Assembly (NCBI GenBank): GCA_950063125.1
Contig: CATLZI010000094.1
Span: forward strand, 1-7,830
DNA length: 7,830 nt
Direction of reading: 5' to 3'
Source: an uncultured Porticoccus sp.
Lineage (GTDB): Bacteria > Pseudomonadota > Gammaproteobacteria > Pseudomonadales > Porticoccaceae
Part shown: piece after piece, positions 1 through 5,991 of the stretch
How positions within the stretch are numbered: the first letter of the stretch is position 1
How the letters are laid out: every line of letters starts with the position of its first letter
Program-made: the position numbers and the translations under genes
The notes under the pieces: model-generated
Told to the model about the DNA's origin: nothing
Seen by the model: the letters and a program-made list of their open reading frames with translations, nothing else
The model's database searches: none

Positions 1-285
1 GTCGTAACAGTAACTACTGGCAATATTAACAGCCGTGGCGAGCTCGGTGGGGTCACTGCCACCAAGCTGCAAAGCCACAGGGTGTTCCGCTGAGTGAAAC
101 TGTAAATGTCTTGGCCTGTTGCCGTAAATTAACGCCCCGGTGGTGACCATTTCTGTATAGAGGACACTTTGCCTGCTCAGCAGCCGGTGAAAATAACGAC
201 AGTATTGATCAGTCAAGTCCATCATGGGTGCGATAGAGAAACGACGGTTTACCGGGCTGATTAAAGGGCTGCTACTGGTTGGCAT
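1..285 (-). CDS. dusA: tRNA-dihydrouridine(20/20a) synthase DusA, N-terminal part (runs off left edge)
   Basis: This is the first 95 codons of a flavin-dependent enzyme that reduces uridine to dihydrouridine in the D-loop of tRNA in the cytoplasm. I translated the reverse complement by hand; it is open from an ATG at 285 to the window edge. Diagnostic segments are SIAPMMDLTD (residues 17-26, the start of the TIM barrel that binds FMN), YCRYFHRLLS (28-37), YTEMVTTGALI (43-53) and HPVALQLGGSDP (68-79), all characteristic of DusA rather than DusB or DusC. The catalytic cysteine of the family lies in a motif (NxxxGCPS) expected just past residue 95, so it is not visible. The family is usually about 330 residues, so roughly two thirds is missing. 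The frame stays open upstream of the ATG for at least 25 codons without another obvious start, and no good Shine-Dalgarno sequence precedes it, so the start is probable rather than certain. It is transcribed divergently from the secretion cluster and is probably functionally unrelated to it. Confidence 0.93.
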   Translation of the reverse strand, partial: MPTSSSPLISPVNRRFSIAPMMDLTDQYCRYFHRLLSRQSVLYTEMVTTGALIYGNRPRHLQFHSAEHPVALQLGGSDPTELATAVNIASSYCYD

Positions 286-432
286 GGGTACAACTGATTT
301 GTCTGTAAAGTAAGTGTGTGGGCTGGAATTATATCGGCAAATACCACCAAAATAACCCCGCTGGGTGTTCAGTCACCGGCATGTTAGCATTGCCCAGCCA
401 CTGATACTGACCATTCACGAAGAATAATATTT
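286..432. other. Divergent intergenic region between dusA and the ABC transporter gene
   Basis: This 147-bp region must carry the start signals for both dusA (minus) and the secretion cluster (plus). A perfect TATAAT for dusA is visible at 328-333. On the plus strand I see no clear sigma-70 promoter: GATACT at 403-408 is a 4/6 match to a -10 box but has no good -35 partner. An imperfect hairpin-like inverted repeat at 378-394 (GGCATG, 4-base loop, CATTGCC with one bulge) sits 39 bases upstream of the start codon at 433, and GCTGGG (360-365) pairs with CCCAGC (393-398). These may be operator-like elements or chance. A weak purine-rich stretch (CGAAGA, near 419-424) is the only candidate ribosome binding site for the gene at 433. 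Confidence 0.6.
328..333 (-). promoter_or_regulatory. Candidate -10 box for dusA
   Basis: On the minus strand this reads TATAAT, a perfect sigma-70 -10 hexamer, about 43 bases before the dusA ATG at 285. No convincing TTGACA-like -35 element lies 16-18 bases further upstream (the best is a TTATTT-like stretch), so the assignment rests on the -10 match and the position only. Confidence 0.35.
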
Positions 433-2595
433 ATGACTACGCCTGAGCAAAAAGCAGCATATCATCAGGATACGGCAGAGATTAACACCCATGAGCTTAT
501 GGATTGCCTGTTGTTGTTGGCTGGACTGGAAGGTCGCCCGACCTCACTTTCTGCTCTGTCATCCGGCTTACCGCTGGTAGATGGAAAACTGACGCCGGAG
601 TTGTTTAACCGGGCGGCAAACCGGGCGGGCCTGGCCTCCATTCTGCTTGCTCGGCAACTGGATAATATTCCGCAGGAAGTTTTACCCTGTGTGCTGCTAC
701 TTAACAATGGTCAGGCAGTGGTTTTGTCCAGCCTGGATGCTGAGTTGCAATTGGCCGTATTAACCGATCCTCAAAACAATACTTCCGAGCAAGTGGATTA
801 TGAAACACTAAAAGGACTCCACAGTGGCCATGTCTTTTATGTCAGGCCGATGCAGCAATTTGATTCCCGCACGCCAAAAATTTATCAGAAAACCGGAGAT
901 CATTGGTTCTGGGGAGTCATGCGCAGTTCCTGGAAGATTTATCGCGATGTCCTGCTGGCGTCCTTCCTGATTAATTTCTTTGTTTTGGCTCAACCGCTGT
1001 TTGTCATGAATGTCTACGACCGGGTGGTGCCTAACAATGCAGTAGAAACTCTCTGGGCACTGGCTGTCGGTGTGCTCATAGTCTACACATTTGATCTGGT
1101 CTTAAAACTGCTGCGTGCCTATCTGGTAGAGCTGGCCGCAAAACGTTCAGATGTGGTGCTCTCTGCACAACTGCTCGAAAAGGTGCTTAATCTGAAGATG
1201 TCTGCCAGGCCCAATTCCACCGGTGCTTTTGCGTCCCGCCTACACGATTTCGATATGCTGCGAAATTTTGTCACCTCTTCCACCATACTGACATTGATCG
1301 ATCTGCCTTTTGTGATTCTTTTCATGGTGTTTATCTGGTACCTGGGTGGCTGGTTGGTTTTTGTTCCCTTAACGGTGTTTCCGATAGCGCTGTATCTTGG
1401 CTTTCGTGCCCAAAAAAAGCTTCGTCCCACTATTGAAAAAGTCATGCGGGGTAGCGCCAAGAAAAATGCCACATTAATCGAAAGTCTGGTAGGTATCGAA
1501 ACCATCAAGACACTGGGTGCCGAAAGTCAAATTCAGCGAGGCTGGGAACAGGCGGTGGGTTATGTCTCCCAATGGAGTCTGCAATCGCGTTTGACATCCA
1601 ACAGTGCACTTCAGGCTGTTCAGTTTTTGCAGCAGGTAGCCATGGTTGCCATCGTGGTTTGGGGTGTTTATTTGATTGCCGATCAGAACCTCACACTCGG
1701 TGGTCTGATTGCCTGTGTGATTTTGAATGGACGTGCACTGGCGCCGCTTAGTCAGATTGCTAATTTGCTGGTCAGTTATGACCATGCGGAGGCGACGCTG
1801 AAGTCCCTGAATGAGGTAATGGCCCTGCCGGTTGAGCGTGAACCGGAAAAACGTTACCTGACGCGCCCTGTTTTTCACGGGGATATCCGTATCAAGCAAG
1901 TGACGTTTAGTTACCCGGAGCAGCCCAGGCCGGCACTCGAAAATGTCAATATCACTATCAACTCCGGTGAGAAAGTGGCGATTATCGGTCGAATTGGTTC
2001 TGGTAAATCGACCCTTGCCAAGCTTCTGATACGTTTGTATGAGCCCACCAGCGGGTCCGTGCTGATGGATGGTTTCGATATCAATCAGCTCGATCCGGCA
2101 GATTTGCGTCATAACGTGGCCTATGTGGCACAGGATGCAAAACTGTATTTTGGCACGCTGCGGGACAATATAACGTTTGGCCTGAATGGAATTACAGATC
2201 AGCAGGTGGTCGATGCTGCAGAGCAGGCCGGCATACTGGAGTTGGTCAATAGCCATCCATTGGGTTTTGAAATGCCGGTGGGTGAGCGGGGAGAAACACT
2301 TTCCGGAGGTCAACGCAGCGCCATTGCGATGGCTCGGGTTTTTCTTCGCAAACCCCGTGTGCTGGTGATGGATGAACCGACATCGGCCATGGATCAAGGG
2401 ACAGAAGAGCGCCTGACCCAGCAGATCAAAACCCGCTTTTCGGACAGTACGTTACTGATCATTACCCATAAGATGAGTATGTTGAGTCTGGTTGACCGCC
2501 TGATTGTGGTGGATCGGGGTGTGATCATTAGCGACGGTCCAAAGTCGGAAGTGCTGGCGGCCCTCAAGGAAGGCAAAATCAGAGGGAAAGGCTGA
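433..2595 (+). CDS. lapB: LapB-type type I secretion ABC transporter (permease/ATPase)
   Basis: This is the inner-membrane motor of a type I secretion system, using ATP to drive export of the adjacent adhesin. The 720-residue length fits the LapB/LssB branch. Residues 20-140 form a C39-peptidase-like domain. By hand alignment the catalytic cysteine position is occupied by Glu21 and the histidine position by Gln94 (NNGQAVVL), so it should dock substrate rather than cleave a leader. Six hydrophobic segments follow (about 173-195, 207-225, 284-303, 306-324, 393-415, 420-440). The nucleotide-binding domain (about 482-715) is intact: Walker A GRIGSGKST (519-527), Q-loop Gln567, signature LSGGQ (623-627), Walker B VLVMDEPT (643-650, catalytic Glu648), D-loop SAMD (651-654) and H-loop His679. 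Its stop codon overlaps the next start (TGATG), implying translational coupling with the membrane fusion protein. The symbol is assigned by family resemblance to Pseudomonas LapB; substrate choice is inferred from the neighbouring adhesin. Confidence 0.95.
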   Translation: MTTPEQKAAYHQDTAEINTHELMDCLLLLAGLEGRPTSLSALSSGLPLVDGKLTPELFNRAANRAGLASILLARQLDNIPQEVLPCVLLLNNGQAVVLSSLDAELQLAVLTDPQNNTSEQVDYETLKGLHSGHVFYVRPMQQFDSRTPKIYQKTGDHWFWGVMRSSWKIYRDVLLASFLINFFVLAQPLFVMNVYDRVVPNNAVETLWALAVGVLIVYTFDLVLKLLRAYLVELAAKRSDVVLSAQLLEKVLNLKMSARPNSTGAFASRLHDFDMLRNFVTSSTILTLIDLPFVILFMVFIWYLGGWLVFVPLTVFPIALYLGFRAQKKLRPTIEKVMRGSAKKNATLIESLVGIETIKTLGAESQIQRGWEQAVGYVSQWSLQSRLTSNSALQAVQFLQQVAMVAIVVWGVYLIADQNLTLGGLIACVILNGRALAPLSQIANLLVSYDHAEATLKSLNEVMALPVEREPEKRYLTRPVFHGDIRIKQVTFSYPEQPRPALENVNITINSGEKVAIIGRIGSGKSTLAKLLIRLYEPTSGSVLMDGFDINQLDPADLRHNVAYVAQDAKLYFGTLRDNITFGLNGITDQQVVDAAEQAGILELVNSHPLGFEMPVGERGETLSGGQRSAIAMARVFLRKPRVLVMDEPTSAMDQGTEERLTQQIKTRFSDSTLLIITHKMSMLSLVDRLIVVDRGVIISDGPKSEVLAALKEGKIRGKG

Positions 2596-3959
2596 TGCCC
2601 AAGCAACAACTGGAAAAATTGCGCCGTCAACTGGACAAGACCTCTGCTGTCGACCTGAAGTACATGTCGTACTCCTCAGAGGCGGTACTGAAGCAGTCAC
2701 CGTTTGTTTCTCAGGTGTTGTTATGGGTGATCGCAGCGTTTCTGGTCATTATGATGATCTGGGCCAGCTTGGCCAGAATTGATGAATTTGCCCGAGGGGA
2801 GGGCAAAATTGTCCCTTCCAGCAATATCCAGATAGTGCAGAATCTGGAGGGTGGCATACTGGAAGTACTGTTTGTCACTGAGGGCGAGGTTGTCGACCGT
2901 GGCCAACCGCTTTTACAGATTGATGATACCATTTTTGCATCGACTTACCGGGAGCGCTCGCTGCAAGTCGAACAGTTGACGGTCAAAGCCGCCCGGTTGC
3001 GAGCTGAAGCCAATAGTACCGAGTTTGATGAAGAGCTGGAGAAATTGGGTGGAGTTCACAATGAAATATTGGTTGCCAGTGAACGGGCATTATACGAATC
3101 CCGCAAGCAGGCTCACCTCTCGCAGTTAGATAGCCTCAATCAGAAGGTTTCTCAAAAGAAACAGGAGCTGTCCTCGATGCGGGTTAGTCGAAAAAGCCTG
3201 TCTGACAGTTACCGCCTGCTTCGTCAGGAGCTCGAGTTTACCCGCCCTCTGGTTTCCCAGGGTGCCGTTTCCCAGGTGGAATTGCTTCGATTGGAGCGTC
3301 AGGCAAACGATCTTAAAGGTGAGCTGGACAGGGCGGCAATATCAATTCCCCAGCTTGAATCTGCTTACCAGGAGGCAATTAAAAATGTTGAAAGCTATTC
3401 GCAAACCTTTGCCAGTGAGTCCCGCGGAGAACTGAATGAGGTTATGGCTGAACTTGGTCGTATCGGCCAAAGTAATCAGGCGTTGGAGGATCGAGTGACC
3501 AGGACACTGGTTCGTTCGCCCATGAAAGGCATCGTCAAGCAGATTAAGGTCAAAACGATCGGCGGCGTCATTCAGCCCGGACAGGATCTGGTTGAGATTG
3601 TGCCGTTTGATGATTCACTATTGGTGGACGCCCGTGTATCGCCTTCCGATATCGCCTTTATCCATCCAGGACAGCAGGCAACGGTCAAGTTCACGGCTTA
3701 CGATTTTTCGATTCATGGTGGCTTGCCGGCCAAGGTGATTAGAATCAGCCCGGACACGATTGTGGACGAGGAGGGCGTCAGCTACTACCAGGTAAGGCTG
3801 CGAACGGACAGCAGCCATTTGGGCAACGAAGACGATCCATTGCCAATTATTCCGGGGATGATCGTTCAGGTTGATATCCTGACCGGTCAGAAAACCATTC
3901 TGGACTATCTGCTAAAACCCATCCTGAAAACCAAAGAGTTAGCATTCAGGGAACGCTAG
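2595..3959 (+). CDS. lapC: LapC-type membrane fusion (HlyD-family) protein of the type I secretion system
   Basis: This is the periplasmic adaptor that links the ABC exporter to the outer membrane channel. The 454 residues show the standard order: a short cytoplasmic N-terminus, one membrane anchor (about 37-60, VSQVLLWVIAAFLVIMMIW), a first lipoyl/barrel half (about 65-115, with GEGKIVPSSNIQIVQNLEGG and EGEVVDRGQPLLQID), a long helical coiled coil (about 118-300), and the returning lipoyl and beta-barrel part (about 305-430, with VRSPMKGIVKQIKV, IQPGQDLVEIVP and FIHPGQQATVKFTAYDF). The C-terminal DYLLKPILKTKELAFRER tail is typical of the family. The ATG shares its A with the exporter's TGA stop. 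A purine-rich GAGGG at 2582-2586 inside the exporter's last codons serves as the ribosome binding site. No oddities were seen. It could be named LssD or AggC-like in other genera; the functional class is secure. Confidence 0.95.
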   Translation: MPKQQLEKLRRQLDKTSAVDLKYMSYSSEAVLKQSPFVSQVLLWVIAAFLVIMMIWASLARIDEFARGEGKIVPSSNIQIVQNLEGGILEVLFVTEGEVVDRGQPLLQIDDTIFASTYRERSLQVEQLTVKAARLRAEANSTEFDEELEKLGGVHNEILVASERALYESRKQAHLSQLDSLNQKVSQKKQELSSMRVSRKSLSDSYRLLRQELEFTRPLVSQGAVSQVELLRLERQANDLKGELDRAAISIPQLESAYQEAIKNVESYSQTFASESRGELNEVMAELGRIGQSNQALEDRVTRTLVRSPMKGIVKQIKVKTIGGVIQPGQDLVEIVPFDDSLLVDARVSPSDIAFIHPGQQATVKFTAYDFSIHGGLPAKVIRISPDTIVDEEGVSYYQVRLRTDSSHLGNEDDPLPIIPGMIVQVDILTGQKTILDYLLKPILKTKELAFRER

Positions 3960-4111
3960 TTGCCGTAATTTAAATAGGTCTCTACTTGAGTGGTCATTTT
4001 ACCGATCCAAGCGGTAACTGGTTCATTCAAATTCTGTGTTATAAATCTAACTATATATAATCACTATGATTTTATATTCTCAAGGCAATACAAGAAGGAC
4101 AGGAAGTAATA
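3960..4111 (+). other. AT-rich intergenic region between lapC-like and lapE-like genes
   Basis: This 152-bp gap breaks the otherwise tight cluster. It contains an inverted repeat TTACCG (3999-4004), 7-base loop, CGGTAA (4012-4017), with no T-tract on either side, so it is not a convincing terminator. A perfect TATAAT lies at 4056-4061. AGGA at 4101-4104, seven bases before the ATG at 4112, is a good Shine-Dalgarno sequence. The composition is strongly AT-rich around 4020-4080. I interpret it as a secondary promoter region for the channel and adhesin genes. Confidence 0.6.
4056..4061 (+). promoter_or_regulatory. Candidate -10 box of an internal promoter for lapE-like gene and adhesin
   Basis: TATAAT is a perfect -10 hexamer 50 bases before the channel gene's ATG, inside an AT-rich stretch. 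The -35 position is poor (TTCTGT at 4032-4037, 18-base spacer, only the first two bases matching), so a promoter here might depend on an activator. The inverted repeat at 3999-4017 lies where an activator or repressor site could be. Confidence 0.4.
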
Positions 4112-5428
4112 ATGTTTTTTAATCGATATCTGACATTTTTTTCTATTGCAGGGGCTCTTTGCCTTTCGATGCAATTGAATGCGCAAACAATAAATATGCG
4201 GGATGCTATTGCCGAAACATTGCAATCCAATCCGGAGGTGCAGGCGGAACTTCGTGAAGTTGATGCACGGGAAAGGCAAATAAGGGAAGCACTGGGTGGT
4301 TATTATCCTTCTGTTGATCTACTGGCCGGGTTTGGTTTCCAGGAGCGAGATCCCACATCACGACAGTTTTCTGATCCTGATCGCACACGTAATGAACTGG
4401 AGAGGCATGAGGCTCAGTTAAACGTCAAACAACTAGTGTTTGACGGATTTAGTACTCCAAATGAACACAAAAATCAGATTGCCAGGCACGAAAGTGCTGA
4501 GCATCGTGCCTATTCCGTGGGTGAGAATATTGCTCTGGAGGTGGTCAGGTCCTATTTGGAGGTGATCAAGCAGCAAGACATTCTTGCGTTGGCCAAGCAA
4601 ACATTGGCTACACATGAAAATATTTATGACAAGATGAAAAAACGTGCCGATTCTGGCGTGGGCAGTACCGCTGATTTCGATCAGATATCCGGTCGTTTGG
4701 CCCTGGCAAAAACGAACGTGATTAATCAGACAGCAAATTTACTGGATGCTAAAACAAATTTTCAACGGGTAGTTGGACGTTATCCCCAGGAAGGTGAGTT
4801 GGCTGCGCCCGGCACCTACAGTAAATATTTGCCTGCTACAGTTGAGGAAGCCATTGCCAAGGCTATCGAGGCGCATCCGTTGCTGAAATCCGCTGCATCG
4901 GATGTAAAAGCTGTGAACTTTCAGTACGAACAGACAAAAAGTACCTTTTACCCACAGTTTCATGTGGAGCTGGAGCGTGACCTGAATAAGAATATCGATG
5001 GCGTGGACGAGCAGGTTGATGATCTGACGGTCATGTTGCGTATGCGCTATAACCTTTATCGAGGTCGTTCCGATGAAGCAAAGAAACAGCAATTTGCCCA
5101 CCTGGTGGAAAAGGCAAAAGAAGTAGGTAACAACACCTATCGTCAAGTAGAACAGGAAACACGCTTGGCGTGGGTTGCCTATGAGGCCGTTCGCGATCAA
5201 ATCCCGGTGCTTGAGGATTATGTTCGGGATTCTGAATCAACAAAAGCAGCGTATATTCAGCAGTTCGATCTTGGTCGCCGCACGCTCCTTGATCTTTTGA
5301 ATACTGAAAATGAAATGATCACTGCTAAACAGTCTCTGGTCACTGCCAGGCAGGATCTTCTCTACAATGAATACAGGATATTTCGCGCCATTGGAGAACT
5401 ACTCTACACCGTTGGCGTAGAACTCTAA
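4112..5428 (+). CDS. lapE: LapE/TolC-family outer membrane channel of the type I secretion system
   Basis: This is the trimeric outer-membrane channel-tunnel through which the adhesin is exported and, in Lap-type systems, in which its N-terminus stays anchored. The 438-residue product begins with a signal peptide (MFFNRYLTFFSIAGALCLSMQLNA, cut predicted after Ala24). The mature part has the two-fold TolC repeat: first half NPEVQAELREV (40-50), YYPSVDL (64-70), QLVFDGF (107-113) and SGVGSTADFDQISGRLA (181-197); second half HPLLKSAASDVKAV (255-268), FYPQFHVELE (279-288), YNLYRGRSDEAKK (313-325) and FDLGRRTLLDLLNTENE (385-401). The matching LxxGxxxxxDxxxxxxxL motifs in both halves are the family hallmark. 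AGGA at 4101-4104 is well spaced from the ATG. Its position between the adaptor and the adhesin gene, with a possible own promoter, suggests co-expression with the substrate. Symbol by analogy with Pseudomonas LapE (AggA/TolC-like in Shewanella). Confidence 0.94.
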   Translation: MFFNRYLTFFSIAGALCLSMQLNAQTINMRDAIAETLQSNPEVQAELREVDARERQIREALGGYYPSVDLLAGFGFQERDPTSRQFSDPDRTRNELERHEAQLNVKQLVFDGFSTPNEHKNQIARHESAEHRAYSVGENIALEVVRSYLEVIKQQDILALAKQTLATHENIYDKMKKRADSGVGSTADFDQISGRLALAKTNVINQTANLLDAKTNFQRVVGRYPQEGELAAPGTYSKYLPATVEEAIAKAIEAHPLLKSAASDVKAVNFQYEQTKSTFYPQFHVELERDLNKNIDGVDEQVDDLTVMLRMRYNLYRGRSDEAKKQQFAHLVEKAKEVGNNTYRQVEQETRLAWVAYEAVRDQIPVLEDYVRDSESTKAAYIQQFDLGRRTLLDLLNTENEMITAKQSLVTARQDLLYNEYRIFRAIGELLYTVGVEL

Positions 5429-5496
5429 TAGCAGGTTACATGTCTGAGCAGGCTGTGACCAAGTTGAAGCCGGATTGAGCCGGGAGGGTTAAAATT
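5429..5496 (+). other. Leader between channel gene and adhesin gene
   Basis: The 68-bp spacer can fold in the transcript: GGTTACA (5434-5440) pairs with TGTGACC (5454-5460), including one G-U pair, around a 13-base loop. There is no T-tract after it, so it does not look like a simple intrinsic terminator. Downstream, GCCGG occurs twice (5469-5473 and 5479-5483), and the CCGG cores can pair with each other across six bases, next to and partly over the ribosome binding site. No promoter is evident, so the adhesin is probably read through from the channel gene. Confidence 0.45.
5482..5488 (+). promoter_or_regulatory. Strong Shine-Dalgarno sequence of the adhesin gene
   Basis: GGGAGGG ends eight bases before the ATG at 5497. 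It is the best ribosome binding site in the window and supports this start codon, from which the retention-module homology begins at the expected distance. Its first two G residues could be involved in a small CCGG/CCGG pairing. Confidence 0.7.
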
Positions 5497-5991
5497 ATGA
5501 ACGAGCAAACTTCACAAGCAAGCACCGTCGAGTCCGGTCAAGGTCAGCAAATTCTCGGATTTGTTGCATCGACTGAAGGAGCCACAGTGGTGGTTGTTTC
5601 TCCAGACGGCTCCCTCCGCGAGCTCAAAATGGGTGATCCCATTCATGAAGGCGACGTTATTCAGGTAACTGATGGTAGCCATGTCGCGATCAGTTTTGCC
5701 GACGGCTCTGTTCGCCAGTTAAATAGTGGCGATTCTTTTGTTGTCGGCCTGGACAGTCATCAACAGCTGGCGGCTATCGAGTCTGCAGAAGAGGAAAACC
5801 CCGAATTCCAGGACTTGCTGGCCACACTCGTCGCCGGTGAGGATATAGCAGAAGATCAGGATGCAACAGCCGCAGGTGCTGAGAATGGTGCTTCTGGAAC
5901 GGGTGATGAAATTGGTCAGGGCCTGCAATTTTCCTTGCTCGGCGGAGAAGTGACACCAACTGCGGGTATTGATCCCGACTATGTGCCACCA
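5497..5991 (+). other. N-terminal retention module of the adhesin
   Basis: Residues 1-165 match the retention module that keeps LapA-type adhesins plugged in the outer membrane channel. Visible hallmarks are a beta-rich core (about 19-85, with VVVVSPDGSLREL, GDPIHEGDVIQV and HVAISFADGSVRQL), an acidic helical stretch (about 93-122, with PEFQDLLATLVAGEDI), the di-alanine site, a glycine-rich spacer (127-142), and the closing GLQFSLLGGEVTPTAGID motif (142-159) seen in this family as a SFxxLxxxGGxVxPxxG-like pattern. Confidence 0.85.

Noticed and set aside
490..850. Active C39 leader peptidase in the exporter's N-terminal domain
   Set aside because: Cys25 is not at the catalytic position by hand alignment (Glu21 is), and the catalytic histidine position holds Gln94; the adhesin also lacks a double-glycine leader. 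This is the expected degenerate domain.
1474..2397. Long open frame on the minus strand (307 codons) opposite the exporter's ATPase half
   Set aside because: It is the antisense shadow of a strongly conserved coding sequence with intact Walker A, signature and Walker B motifs. Its product resembles no family I know and has no ribosome binding site context.
3999..4017. TTACCG/CGGTAA hairpin as a transcription terminator after the adaptor gene
   Set aside because: The stem is only 6 bp with a 7-base loop and no T-tract follows on either strand; an operator-like role is kept only as a weak possibility.
4739..5200. Minus-strand open frame of 153 codons opposite the channel gene
   Set aside because: It lies fully antisense to the TolC-family gene, whose repeat motifs are intact across this stretch; the product looks random.
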